From Selaginella moellendorffii (taxonomy: Eukaryota > Streptophyta > Lycopodiopsida > Selaginellales > Selaginellaceae): a DNA stretch of 64,000 nucleotides. The notes under the pieces are model-generated. The model worked only from the letters and a program-made list of their open reading frames with translations, made no database searches and was not told the origin of the DNA. Both the position numbers and the translations under genes were made by a program. The stretch is taken from contig NW_003314272.1 of the NCBI RefSeq assembly GCF_000143415.4, positions 654,184 to 718,183 on the forward strand. The letters run 5' to 3'. This document shows, piece after piece, positions 12,278 through 24,245 of this stretch. Each line of letters starts with the position of its first letter. Position 1 is the first letter of the stretch.

Positions 12278-13400
12278 TGTAAGCCACAAATTTTTCCTTT
12301 ACAATTTGCCAGCTTACCTCGTCTATCTGACTAACACTGCCTTGGCTTGTGCTAAGTTCCCTCGCCAAGGTTCTCGCCTATTGCACCAGCTCCTACTTGG
12401 TCCTACTTGGTTTCAACTACTCACTGCACAAGCAACAGAGAGTTAGCCTTCCATCCACGAATTCCCAAATCTCTCCCAATCCCCTCCCCAGGTTAGACTG
12501 GACTTAAGGTTCGGCTACACTCCCCGCAGGCACAAGAAGCCAAGCACACCAAGCCTCCAGGTTTCTAACACCCCTTGGTACAACAAGACTTGATCATGGG
12601 ACCCTCTAAATCCCAAGCCTTGGGTGCAACACTTGCTTCGAGACATCGGGGCGAAACACTGTGGCCTAACGGCCCGGTATGGGTACCTCTACCCCCCCAC
12701 TTCCATCCCGAAGGGAAGGCCCAAGCCCCTAGGAAGGGCAAGGACCAATGAGCCACAAGGTACTCAAGTGGAGCACCACTCCACATGAGCCGAGAACACC
12801 GCAATTGGTTTCCCTTTCGGGAGTGGGAGCTGCTCTTGAGCACTTCCCTGGGTGGCCCCTCCGGCACCACCCAAGCCCATGCTCACTCCCACCCAAGGCC
12901 CCTCGGCCCCAATCTCAACCTCAAGTCAGTTTGGAAGCACCACTGGAGAGTTCCTTCAAGATTGGTTCCTGGACCTCACTATCCTTACTATACTTTTGGA
13001 ACCCCCTACAGCCCCCCCCCCTGGGAGACGCACGCTTTGGGCTTTCACCCCTTGACCCATATTAGTATTTGGACTTAGTCTAGAATTTGATCTCGGACTC
13101 GATCTCGGACCCGACTTCGGACTCGGTCTCGGACTCGATCTCGGACTCAATCTCGGACCCAATCTCGGACTCGACTTCGGACTCGACCTCGGACTCAGTC
13201 TCGGACCCGATTTGGATCTCAAACTTGGTCTTGAACTCGGTCTCCGATTCGGCCTCGGACTCGATCCCGGACTCTATCTCGAACTCGGTCTCAGAGTCGG
13301 TCTTGGACTCGATCTTCGACTCAATCCCATCCGATGAACTCTTTGTCATTTCGGTCATGCTTTCGGGGATCCTTTAGCCTCAGGGAGTCGGTTCCTTACA
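12278..13400 (-). repeat. 3' LTR of the chromovirus, with internal minisatellite
   Basis: This copy is 1123 bases and aligns with 18615-19783. It is shorter mainly through a smaller C-run near 13012 and fewer minisatellite units. No gene is present; the open frames inside are products of repeat composition. Confidence 0.92.
13082..13335. repeat. Minisatellite of about 12-base units within the LTR
   Basis: Degenerate tandem units around CTCGGACTCGAT. The array is read as Ser-Asp-Ser-Ile on one strand and Glu-Ser-Glu-Ile on the other, which explains the artefactual open frames. The corresponding array in the other LTR is at 19432-19715. Confidence 0.9.
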
Positions 13401-13869
13401 ACTCCACCACCCATAGAAGAAGTTCAATGCCCACATCGAACGTCTCTTTTTATCCTATGACTTGTTGACCATGTCTTCAGGGGCATCCCCCCACTTAGCA
13501 GTGTGCCTAAGTTAGCCTCCCCGGCCAAGAGCCCATGACAACGGAGTACAGGTGTCCCTATACCCCTCACCTCACCACGCCCTAGTATGGGGTCGGGACT
13601 TGAACCCAGCCTTGCTTTACTAGGGGGTTGGGACTCTGTAGAATACGTCCACGGATTCGACATCCCCGCGGGGAGTCGGGCGTAATGCCCTACGCCTGGT
13701 CGACCTAGCTAACCCATGCTAATTAGCTTACCTTTGGCGCGCCTTTGGGTCCCAACATATGCCATTGCTCAACTTCACAAATTGATATTTTAATTGAACT
13801 TTGCATAAGTACATAGAGTTCTGCCTTGCAGAAATTCCTCCACTAGATCTCGTGCATTCGCTAGGTCTG

Positions 13870-15481
13870 GTTCCTATGTTGCTTCGCAGTGTGGAAATCC
13901 TTTCCACTTCACATGGAACTCTCTCACCTCGCGTCCTTGTCGCTTGCTCTTGCATGCATTGAGGATGGCCTCAACTTCGTATTCCTCTTCCCCTTGGATA
14001 ACCTCAGGTAAAGGTCTTACTTGGTCCTTGTGAAGCGGATCCTCAAAGTACGGTTTGAGTAAGTTCATGTGGAACACTGGGTGCATCTTCCCCATCTCTC
14101 GAGGAAGTCGGAGAAGGTAAGCCACTTTACCGATTAGTGCCTCAATCTCATAAGGCCCCGCGAACCTGCTTAAGGAACTCAAGATCAATTCATTTACAGG
14201 AATACATGCATTTTTACCTTTGGGTCAACTTCCGGCTAATCCCACTTGGTAGCCTGAGGTTCTTGGTGTTCAGCCACACCTTCTCCCCAGCATGGAACTC
14301 TACATCCTGACGCTTCTGGTTCGCGTACTTGGTTTGCCTTTGTTGAGCTCGTTCCAAGGAATCCCTCACTAGATTCCAGATGTTGAGTCTTTCCACCGTG
14401 AATGCCTCCACTGCGGGTAACTCTCCATGATACTCGGCCACGCCAAGTTCCACAGGACCTTCAATAGCTTACCCATTGATGACTTCCCATGAACTCACCC
14501 CGATACTCAAATGTGGTGAGTTGTTATAACACATTTCCGCAAGTCCCAAATGACTTACCCAATCGGTCTGGTCTCCCGAGACATAGCATCTCAAATAATC
14601 CTCCAGCTGCCTATTCACCCTTTCCGTTTGTCCGTTTGTCAAAAAGTGTTAGTGCCATCCAACTTGACTTAATACCCCATACCTGTATGTGGGTGGTAGG
14701 CTGTGCTGAATTTCAACTTGGTGCGATATTGTTCTAGAAGAGTTCTTCAGAACCTACTAGTGAAGATCTTATCTTGATCTGAGATAATCTCTTCTGGCCT
14801 TCCCCGTACTCGAACCACTTGTTCGAAGAACAGCTTTGCCACACCTTCCGCATCCACTTCCGTTGTGGTGGGTATGAAATGTGCCATCTTCGAAAATCGG
14901 TCTACCACCACGAATATCGCATCAAACCCCTCGCTTGGGGGGAGTCCCGTGATGAAGTCCATCGTAAGATATTTCCACGGATGATCTGGAATTGGGATGC
15001 TTTGCAACAAGCCCCCACTAGCCTTAGTCACGGCTTTTACCTGCTAACATGTTGGACATGTCTTTACATAGTCTTGGACGTCCTTAGCCATATCTGGCCA
15101 GTGATACTTCCTCTTGAGTAAGCCAATCGTCTTGGGCACTCCGCCGTGTCCCGCAAGAGGTCCATCATGACACTCTTCTAAGGCTACCTTCCTTAGTTCC
15201 CCTTCTGGAACATACACCCTCATTTGTTTATAATAGATGAGTCCGTTGCATTCCACATAGCCCGTTTTCTCTTCCGTTGGCAGCTCACCTCTTTGGTGAG
15301 CTTCCCATGCCTCTAGATTCCTTAGCAACACTTCTTGTGCTAGACCATCATTCTCATATGCTGTCCGCACATCGTCCCAGAAGGTTACTGTCACATTGGA
15401 TATCGCCAACTTCAAGCTTGCTTTTCGACTTAGCGCATCTACCACGATGTTGCTCTTCCAGGCTTGTACAGGATTTCGCAA
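13870..15481 (-). pseudogene. Integrase and chromodomain remnant of the chromovirus
   Basis: The frame resumes at 15481 after a frameshift near 15440-15480, continuing the RNase H end ([13 protein letters not shown]). It then reads the integrase zinc-binding region (ending TCPTC near 15044), the integrase core (MDFITGLPPSEGFDAIFVVV, 14970-14910) and FVVDRFSKMAHF. Stops and shifts follow at about 15040, 14747 and 14210. Near 13990-13880 a chromodomain-like segment reads YEVEAIL..FHVKWKGFP. The element would need several repairs to encode an active integrase. Confidence 0.85.
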
Positions 15482-18474
15482 TCAAACTCAGCCAAGGCAT
15501 TGGCCCACCGACCCTGTTTCCCTCTTAGGTCGGGCTGTGACAAGAAGTGTTTCGTTGCCACATTGTCCGTGTAAACCTTGAAGTGTCTCCCAAGGCAGTG
15601 TTGCCACTCCTTGAGCGCCTTGACCACCGCAAACAATTTCTTCTCGTGGGCAGGCCACTTCCTTTGAGCCTTGTCCAACTTCTTCAAGAATAATGCTACT
15701 GGATGGTTGTCTTGCTTCAAAACTGCACCCAACGCAAAGTCCGAAGCATCTGTTTCTACCTCAAAGTCCTTACCAAAGTCTGGTAATGCCAACACGGGAG
15801 CCTTCCTCAACTTCCCTTTGAGGTGGATGAATGCCACCTCACATTCCGCTGTCCATACCATCTTCCCTTTTCCTGTTTGGTCCGTTAAGGGTAGGGCTAC
15901 TCTCGAATAGTGTCTGATAAACTTTCGATAGTAGTTGCATAGCCCCAAAAATGCCCTCAACTCATGTACATTCGATGGTCGCTCCCATTCCTGGATCGCT
16001 TGGACCTTCTCCGGGTCCACCTTGAGCCCGTCCTGGCCCACCACATGCCCGAGAAACTTTACCTCTTGTTGAGCAAAGTCACATTTGCTCTCTTTAGCAT
16101 ACAGTTTGTGTTCCCTTAGTTTCTCAAACACCTTCGCCAAGTGTTCGGCATGCTCCTCTAGCATCTCGCTATAGATCAGGATGTCGTCAATATAGACGAC
16201 CACGAAGTGATCCAGATAGGGTACAAAGATGTGGTTCATCAGTGCTAAAAACGTTGCTGGCGCATTACATAGCCCGAAGGGCATCACTAGAAACTCAAAG
16301 CTCCCATACCTTGTTCGACAGGTTGTCTTCTCGACATCTTCCTCGGCTACCCTGATCTGGTAATATCCTGACCTTAGGTCAATCCTCGAGAAGTATTTTG
16401 CCTTTCCTAACCTATCGAACAGGTCCTCAATCCTTGGCAAAGGGTACTTGTTCTTCTTTGTATACTTATTGAGCAACCGGTAGTCTATGCACATGCGCAT
16501 AGATCCATCTTTCTTTTTCACAAATAACACCAGCGCCCCATATGGCAACTTGCTCAATTTAACATACCCTTTGTCCACCAACTCCTTTAGTTGGCTCTTG
16601 AGCTCCTTGAGTTCTTTTTCGTTCAAACAATAGAGGGGACGAACCACCGCCTCAGCACCCTCGACCAGCTCAATCTTATGTTCTATTAGTCGTGCGGGGG
16701 GCAACCCCGCCGGTAGCTCCTCTGGCATGGTATCCTGGAATTGGTCTAACAAACGCTGGATCACTAAAGGTACTTTTTCTGTTCCTATCTTTTTGTCACT
16801 CTTCACCGAGAGTAAGCACAAAAATGCTGCCTTAGTTCCTTTAGTGAGTTGTCCTCTCGTAGATACCAGGTTTAAGCAGGAATATTTGGCCTTGCTTTGC
16901 CCTACCTTTAGATCCTGGGCCTTCACCCTAGATCTTCTTCCTTGGGCATTTGCCAGTACCACAAGGTTTCTACCTTGTCCATGTAGGGCTACCACGAATC
17001 GGTTGAACCAATCCATTCCGAAGATCACGTCAAATCCCGCCATGTCCAATACGGTGAAATCCATGTCCACCTTCCAAGTCCCCACTTCAACTCTCGCTTG
17101 TCGAAGTACCTCATCAGTGCTTTGGCTACCTTGAACAAACTCTATAGTCCTTGGTTCGCCTAGCCGCTGCATCGTTAGTCCGGCTTGCCAGACTATGTCT
17201 GCAGCCACAAAATTATCCGAAGCACCCATGTCAATAAGGATCTTAACAAAGCTACCTCCGAGCTTCCCTTGGAGGGCCAGTAGATGTCGCGAATGACTCT
17301 CTACCAAAGTTGCTCGTGTAATGAGTAACTTTGAGTTAGGGACTGGATCACATACCTCAATTTGGACTTCACCCGACTTGATGGCCATATTGGCTCTGGC
17401 CTTCTTCGGGTAGGGACATTCCCTCGAAAAGTGTCCCACTTCACCATAGTTGTAGCATATGTTGTTTCCCACGCTGCTATATGACTTGACCTTCTTATCC
17501 GTGGGTTTGTCTCTTTTCGCTTGACTCCCCCATGTACTCGCTAGCTGGCCACCGGATTTGCCTTTCCGGAACCCCGAGGACTCATTCTTAGAGAAACTCT
17601 TCTTGAATTTCCCTCGGCTATACGTTCCCCTTGGTTTGGCCCCTTTGCTAAATGTGGACCCCGACCCCGTCGTGTTTCCCTTTCGTAGGTTATCGTTGAA
17701 ATGCACCTTGATGGCCGCATCCAACGCTTCCTTGTAGTTGGTCGGGTTCCACCACATCATCTCACCGCAAGCCCAAGTTTGCAAACCTGATATGAAGGCA
17801 TGGAATGCATCTATATCCCCCATGTCCGTGACAAGTATCCTTTTGGCCATAAACCCATTCACATACTCCTGAATGGTTCCAGTCTGCTTCAGCCTACTCA
17901 GCTCGTCTCTTAGATGCAGAGTAGCATTCGGAGGAACATGAGTCACGCGGATCCTCGCCTTTATCATTTCCCAAGTGGCCACCGGTCCTTCGTTGGCCTC
18001 TGTCATTCTCCACCAAGACTTGGCATTATTTGCCAAGTATGGTTTTGCATATGGGACCTTCTCCGAGCTTGGTAACCGCAATGCTCAGAAGTAGTCCTCC
18101 ATATCATAAAACCAATCCTCTACCACCTTATAGTCATTCACTCCCTTGAAGACCGGTGGGGGCTTTGGTTTGTACTTGGGAACTGCCTGAGGGACTGATT
18201 CCACTTCAGTCTGTTTGACCTTGTTTGGTTCTGCCTCGGTCCCTACCGAAGGGTCCGCACCCTCTGCGCTGCCAGCATCCGCAGTCTTTCGCTTTTTCTT
18301 TCGCTTCTCGTCACGCTTTAACTTGCGTACGAGAGTCTCTAGCGGGGCATTGGTTTGTGCCAATTGTCCTTCTAGAACATCCAATCGAGCCTTGGACGAC
18401 CGAACCTCACCACCAGACTCCTGTTTGGAAGTTGCCTCACTAGAGTCCTCCTCATGCAAGGATTCCTCATCCAT
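15439..18474 (-). pseudogene. Gag-protease-reverse transcriptase-RNase H region of the chromovirus, with one in-frame TGA
   Basis: A single frame runs from 18474 to 15439, apart from one TGA at 18087-18085 (CGA would restore Arg). Gag has a charged N-terminus and a retrotransposon gag core. The CCHC zinc knuckle near 17465-17420 is altered: the second cysteine is tyrosine ([14 protein letters not shown]). The protease motif near 17225 reads LIDMGAS where D-S/T-G is usual. Reverse transcriptase has the YIDDILIYS active site near 16190, and RNase H lies near 15770-15550. The frame is lost at the end of RNase H. Despite near-continuity, the altered knuckle, altered protease and the shift argue against activity. 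Confidence 0.88.
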
Positions 18475-18596
18475 AGCCTCTTGTTCGACCAGAGGCTCCA
18501 GCTCTGGAGGAGGTTTCGTCTCCGCCTGGGTTCACTTACGTCCTGCCCTTGCCATCTCCCAGCAATCCGCCTCTATCCTTCACTAGAACTGAGGAA

Positions 18597-18612
18597 GAGG
18601 CTCCGATACCAA
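18597..18612 (-). other. Primer-binding site of the chromovirus
   Basis: On the minus strand, directly inside the 5' LTR, TTGGTATCGGAGC matches the plant initiator-tRNA-Met primer site with one difference from the usual TGGTATCAGAGC. Confidence 0.8.
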
Positions 18613-18614
18613 AT

Positions 18615-19783
18615 TGTAAGCCACAAATTTTTCCTTTCCAATTTGCCAGCTTACCTCGTCTATCCGATCAACACTGCCTTAGCTTGTGCTAAGTTCCCTC
18701 GCCAAGGTTCTCGCCTATTGCACCAACTCCTACTTGGTCCTACTTAGTTTCAGCTACTCATTGCACAAGCAACGGAGAGTTAGCCTTCCATCCACAGATT
18801 CCCAAATCTCTCATAATCCCCCTCCCCGGGTTAGACTGGACTTAAGGTTCGGCTACACTCCCCACAGGCACAAGCAGCCAAGCACACCAAGCCTCCAGGT
18901 TCCTAACACCCCTTGGTACAACAAGACTTGATCATGGGACCCTCTAAATCCCAAGCCTTGGGTGCAACACTTGCTTCGGGACATCGGGGCAAAACACCGT
19001 GGCCTAACGGCCCAGTATGGGTACCTCTACCCCCCCACTTCCATCCCGAAGGGAAGGCCCAAGCCCCTAGGAAGGGCGAGGACCAATGAGCCACAAGGTA
19101 CTCAAGTGGGGCACCACTCCACATGAGCCGGGAGCACTGCAGTCGGTTTCCCTTTCGGGAGTGGGAGCTGCTCTTGAGCACTTCCCTGGGTGGCCCCTCC
19201 GGTGCCACCCAAGCCCATGCTCACTCCCACCCAAGGCCCCTTGGCCTCAATCTCAACCTCAAGTCAGTTTGGAAGCACCACTGGAGAGTTCCTTCAAGAC
19301 TGGTTCCTGGACCTCATTATCCCTACTATACTTTTGGAACCCCCTGCAGCCCCCCCCCCCCCCCCCCCTGGGAAACGCACGCTTTGGGCTTTCACCCCTT
19401 AACCCGTATTAGTATTTGGACTTAGTCTAGAATTCGATCTCGGACTCGATCTCGGACTCGATCTCGGACCCGACTTCGGACTCGGTCTCGGACTCAATCT
19501 CGGACTCAATCTCGGACCCGATCTCGGACTCGACTTCGGACTTGACCTCGGACTCAATCTCAGACCCGATTTGGATCTCGGACTCTATCTCGATCTCGGT
19601 CTCGAACTCGATCTTGAACTCGGTCTCCAATTTGGCCTCGGACTCGATCCCGAACTCTATCTCGAACTCGGTCTCAGAGTCGGTCTTGGACTCGATCTTC
19701 GACTCGGTCCCATCCGATAAACTCTTTGTCATTTCAGTCATACTTTCGGGGATCCTTTAGCCTCGGGGAGTCGGTTCCTTACA
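18615..19783 (-). repeat. 5' LTR of the chromovirus, with longer C-run and minisatellite
   Basis: This copy is 1169 bases, starts TGTAAGCC and ends CCTTACA, and pairs with 12278-13400. It carries a run of about 17-18 C residues near 19350 and a minisatellite at 19432-19715. Confidence 0.92.
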
Positions 19784-20332
19784 ATTTTTTTCAATATAAC
19801 TATGGGATATTGCTCATTAGAGTTATAAAGCTGTGATATAATATTCTAAAAAAATATTATAGAATTTTTTTATATTTGAAATGAAGGATTCCTAATAGTT
19901 AGATAGGTTTATTACCAATTCTTTGTATATAAACTACCCTAACATGTTAAAGCAATTATCAATATAGCTAATAGTTTTATGTTTTCTTTTCATTTCATTT
20001 TAGCATTTATAATAAAATATATTTATCATCTATGCAAGATAAAAAAACACATAAAATTAATGTGCAAACTAAATTTTTAAAATGCTACAGTTTATAACTT
20101 GTTTTCTAGCTTTGGTCGCAACTTTTTTTACAATTTCCTATTGTTTATGCCCTTAACTTTATCTTGTGTCTAGATCTGTCCTCTATGTGCTACACAAACT
20201 TAAGCACATTTATATTCATTAAACCTTGATTATAAACGAATTCGAGAAAAGTGTAAATCACAACTGTTTAAATAAACAAATATCCAAGAATATGCCTGAA
20301 TATTCTAGAAACTCGGCATTTTCCTAGGGTTT
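19784..20332. other. AT-rich intergenic DNA
   Basis: I see no gene or repeat boundary here beyond the ATTTT target duplication at 19784-19788. A telobox-like TAGGGTTT lies at about 20325-20332, immediately before the next start codon. Confidence 0.6.
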
Positions 20333-22987
20333 ATGCCAATGATAGAGTTTCTTGAGGGTGCAATCGCGTCCCCGAGGTTCTCCAATGTCGCTGTCCCAGC
20401 GGCTGCTGTGAGCCAGGCATGGAGTCGTCTACGCGCGCCTGGCCAGGAGATCGGGATTATAGAAGAATCGCTCCGGTTGCTGGCGGAGAACAAGAAATCC
20501 TTGCATGTCGGGGAAGCGCAGGTCAGATTCTTGCTTTCTATGCTCGCCGTGGCCAGGGATGCGAATTATCCCAGGATATTGGGCACGGTGTGGGCTTGGG
20601 CAGCGCTGGTGATCAGCGTTTGGGTCCGGCGGTCTCTTCTTAACTCAGTTTCCACTGCCAGCGCCAGTGTTGCCGCGACGCTGGACAGTGTGGCACGGAC
20701 GTACTGCGAGATTTTGCAAGACGAGGCCGTGGGCTCGTGCTCTTGTTGCCAGTCGATCCTTTTGCTAGGGGCAGTGTGCGCTACGCGAGAATGCCGCGAC
20801 GAGACGAGGAGGAGATGCCAGGCAGCGATCGTCGAAGAGCTTGGCAAAAGGAAGGAGAGAATTGCCACATCTTCGTCACTGCCGGAGGCCCTGGCTGGTG
20901 TTGGCTATGCGGTGATGGGCTCTTGGGAGGATTATAGTTCCGTACCTTCTATCATGACAGGGAGCTTGATTTTTCTCTGGACGATGCCGGTGGATCGTGA
21001 GAGTTTGGAAGATGGAGGAGGGGGAGCTGGCGAGAGAAAAGATTTCCAGCCACGGCCGTCTTTAGATTCTTGCGCCATGCTCTTGAAGCTATACGAGTTT
21101 TTAGGAGCTTGGGCGAGAGAGCAGCGGGTTTTGGAAGCTTTGTGCGAACCATTGGTGAGCCGTGATTCTGGAGCTCTGCCGGAGGTTAGGAATGCGAAGG
21201 TGGCGATAGCAGCAGGCTTGCTCCGTGGATCCAGATGGCAGCAAAGCTTGCTTCCCCTGAAGAAGAGCTTGGAGTCTATGATCTTAGCTCTAGCAAGTCA
21301 GCTGCTACAAGAGATTTGCGAGAGTGGACAACTTACTCGCGAGCAGCTACTGCGATGCATTGAAGAGCACCGATCTTTGCCGATTTCGGACACCCAGCGG
21401 CACCAGCTGAGATGCATTGCGTTGTCGATGGTGAGTGGCAGGAAGTTTGAGGAGGCACAGCCGGAGCTTCTGCATTGTCTGGTGATCGTTCTTCTGGGAG
21501 ACGTCCTCGACGTCTCGCAGATTTATTCGCCACAGTCGTTGAGCATCCCCAAAATGGTCGCTGCTTTAGAGGCGCTCAAGACGCAGGCTGGCGGAGTTTT
21601 CTTCAGAGAGGTTGGATCGCTAGCACGCGCCGTTTGCGAGCATTATCGAGGAGTTAGCAGCTTTTACCAGCAGCAGATCGAGGCTCTCTTCTGGAAGTAC
21701 TCGTCGAAGCTGTACGAGAGGCACAGAGTCTTCTCAGCGGTGTTCTCCAAAGACCAGGTGCTCAAGGATGAGATGCAGAAGAGCAAAGACTTGGTCAAGG
21801 CTTTGGAGGCAGTGTTCCTGACGATAGTGCTGTTTTTCTCGAGCTCTGTGGATATGTTGCATGAGCGGGAAGAGCTGGCGGCCTATGTTCTGGATTCTTT
21901 CTCCTGCGTGGAGTTCCTAAGGCGTTTCCAAGTCGATGAGTACACCGACACTGTGAAGAAGTGCGCTCTGCTGGTTTCCGGAAGCCACAGAGCTTCATCG
22001 CAGCTTGTCGAGTTGCTCCCTTCGTATGAGCGTGTAATCTCCTGGCCTGGTACGTACCTCTACTTCCTTTTTTCGTTATTGTTTTTTTTTCTTATGTGCT
22101 TTTTCATGCAAAGACTTGTGCAGGTAGTTCTATTCTCGAGAATCCAGATTATAGCTGGTGTCTTGACGATGTTCAGACCAGTCGGATCCAGTTCCACTTT
22201 CGGATCCTCTCTTCGTGCGTGCAGCAGCTGGACGCTAATAGCGTTGAGAGCGGCGTCGTGCCAATTCTTTTCCTGTGAGTTTGATTTTCCTGACGTTTTT
22301 TCGCTTAACTCGGAAATTTCTCAGGTATATTTGCCATCCATCGAAACAAGCAGCGGAAGCAGCCCACCAGTTATTCGCAAGCTTTTTGTCCCGGAGGGCA
22401 GATTCAGCACGCGAAGGATCTCTGGCGGAGCAGCTTGGAGTGTTTTATATCAACAGAGCAATGGAGGTATTTTCTTTGCTCTTCCTATTTTTTCTTCTGA
22501 CGCTTGAGTTGTACAGGGATATCCAGACTTCACTCCACTGGAAGGACTCGTCGCTGGAGTAGTGGAGATCGTCCGTTGCTTGCCCGCTGGAAGCGTAACC
22601 ATCCGCCATTGTATCGATCAACTCGTCTCCAAAACGCAACTCTTGATTGGCCTCCTCGGCGCTGGAGCTGCTAGCGACGAAGCCGTGGCTGCTATTCGAG
22701 CTCTGCTTCTTCACCTCCTCCTCATCGTCGACATACAGGTTCTCTTCTAAGTTTTCCAGTGCTTGACGAAGTTTCTTCAATCGCTCTTCCAGGTTCTTCC
22801 ACACTTGATGCAGAAGCTCTCCAAGCTCATACTAGCGTCTCTTCCATCACCAGCCGCCCAAGAAAAAGTTTTGGAGGAAGTGTTTGCTGTTGTCTCGACG
22901 TGCGAAGATCACATACGCAAGCCAGCTTTAGTGGCGTGGCTCCAGTCCTTGTGGTTCTTACATTCACAAGCTTCCCCTAGGCTGTAA
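20333..22987 (+). CDS. Large helical protein of unknown function (808 residues)
   Basis: Five exons, 20333-22049, 22124-22274, 22325-22466, 22517-22738 and 22793-22987, join in frame with GT-AG introns of 50-74 bases and give 808 residues ending at TAA. The sequence is rich in leucine and alanine, with amphipathic helical runs throughout. It suggests an ARM/HEAT-like superhelix without a clear motif. The C-terminal exons (YICHPSKQAAEAAHQLFASF, then LVAWLQSLWFLHSQ) look like HEAT-type repeats. No signal peptide or sure membrane segment is seen. I do not recognise the family with confidence; a conserved plant ARM-like protein is the best guess. The start is the first ATG after the telobox, with a second ATG two codons on. 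Confidence 0.8.
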
Positions 22988-23014
22988 TCAAATCACCTTT
23001 TGGTGGTATAAGAG

Positions 23015-23200
23015 TTAACAGAGGATGTGGACGAGCATTAGATCGACGAAGTCTCCATTGCTGCAGCAGTGATCGTAGCGCCAGGAAAAGGTCATGTCGT
23101 AGGCATCCACAAACCTTGGATAGAGCAGGATCGTGGAGACGAGCAAGAGGATGACGCAATGCGGGTCGCAACATCAACTCCAGTGGCCGGAATCTCAAGC
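23015..23200 (-). pseudogene. Miniature, doubly deleted copy of the NXPE-like gene at 50.6-52.2 kb
   Basis: On the minus strand one frame reads the membrane anchor (VILLLVSTILLY) fused directly to the C-terminal block (RFVDAYDMTF.W.YDHCC). After a second deletion it reads FVDLMLVHIL and stops at TAA (23017-23015). All three pieces match the NXPE-like protein encoded at 52235-50581, where the first two lie about 450 residues apart. DNA similarity is obvious at 23018-23110 against 50605-50755, and near 23125-23160 against 52155-52190. The copy lacks the catalytic GDS region and is presumably non-functional. The flank 23200-23500 is of unknown origin. Confidence 0.75.
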
Positions 23201-24245
23201 ATCTTGTCCAAAAACCATGATAATTCTTTAAAAGGATATAAGGCTACGTATATTTCGGGATGATTGCGGCTTGTCCACAGACTTCCTTGTAAAGAGTCCG
23301 ACTTACTAGCGGTGTTGTCCCCTGGAACCCAATAGTTGGGCATAAGTGACACCCTGCGTGGGCTCTCATGACCTTTATAAAGAGGAGAAGGTTGATGAAT
23401 GGCAGCCCAGAATAAATTGCACAGGATCGTGGTTACAGACGGAAGCACGGAGAAATGCAATCTGTAAAAGCGTAAAGAAGTCGTTGCGTGCAACAAGATC
23501 CCAACGAAACTTGCATTACACTACAACGAAACCAAAACTTTCAAACTACACTGAATAATTCTGCTAAGTCGAGCAATAAGACGCACGATTACACTTTAGA
23601 ATCCATTTCATAAATTTTCGAGAGCCTGCAACAAATCAGCCTCAAAGATTCAACCTCTCTCGCTAACTCCAAGTAGGTGACCTGCCTGCTGATAAGCTGA
23701 AAGAAAAAAAAGAGTTTTTTCATGGTGGAGATGCTCTCGTCCCTGGGTAAGTTCCCAAGCTCTCTCACTTTCCATGAAAACTCCTCTCTTTATCCATCCT
23801 GTTGAAAGAGATCTCTTCGTTTTAAACCTGTCCCTGGACAACTTCTTCTTACAAGTTGCTAGCCAAAAGTCTTACTTTCTCAGCAGCACCGATGCCCGGC
23901 CGGCACCACCGCCGTCGCCGTCGCCGTCGCCACCACGGATAAAAAGATTGGTTAGGGTGTTCTCGCTGCCTACGATTCTCAGGTGGATCTAATTTACTTC
24001 CAACCAAATGCTGCTAGGGTTCTTCAGCTGGAAAAGGGATTTGACAGTGTGTAAAGGGAAGAGTGTGATTGCGCTTTGGTTCGGTGAGCATTTTCTGTAT
24101 TTTTGTTGGCGCCTCTGTCCTGGCAACATGATTGATTGTCTTCTCCATACAGAAGAAACTAAATGAAGGCCCTACTTCGCTCAAGGTACGTGTTGTTGAA
24201 TTTCTTTCCTTTAATCTCTCTTCTTTTGTCGGTGTGTGTACAGCG
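23201..24245. other. Region without a recognised gene, upstream of the F-box pseudogene
   Basis: No convincing exon chain is seen. A Pro-Ser codon microrepeat lies near 23905-23930 and a telobox-like TAGGGTT at 24013. A plausible intron at 24186-24242 leads into the F-box exon, so part of this may be its 5' untranslated region. Confidence 0.4.

Larger units (their letters stand above)
12278..19783 (-). mobile_element. Ty3/gypsy chromovirus-type LTR retrotransposon with target-site duplication ATTTT
   Basis: Long terminal repeats at 12278-13400 and 18615-19783 start TGTAAGCC and end CCTTACA. ATTTT directly flanks both sides (12273-12277 and 19784-19788). The primer-binding site next to the 5' LTR (complement of about 18600-18611) reads TGGTATCGGAGC, close to the initiator-methionine tRNA site common in plant gypsy elements. 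Gag, protease, reverse transcriptase, RNase H, integrase and a chromodomain follow in order on the minus strand. About 15 differences, mostly transitions, can be counted in the first 230 bases of the two LTRs. It is therefore younger than its neighbours but not recent. Gag-pol is broken. Confidence 0.92.

Noticed and set aside
12565-13377. Several open frames in the LTRs, including Ser-Asp and Glu-Ser repeat peptides
   Set aside because: Produced by the 12-base minisatellite and LTR composition; they recur in the second LTR with changed lengths.
13082-19715. Regular spaced repeats considered as a CRISPR array
   Set aside because: Units are directly tandem with no spacers, within LTRs of a plant retrotransposon.
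7143-19783. A simple nested insertion of one retrotransposon in the other
   Set aside because: The two elements lie side by side with separate target duplications (CATAC and ATTTT) and 170 bases between them.
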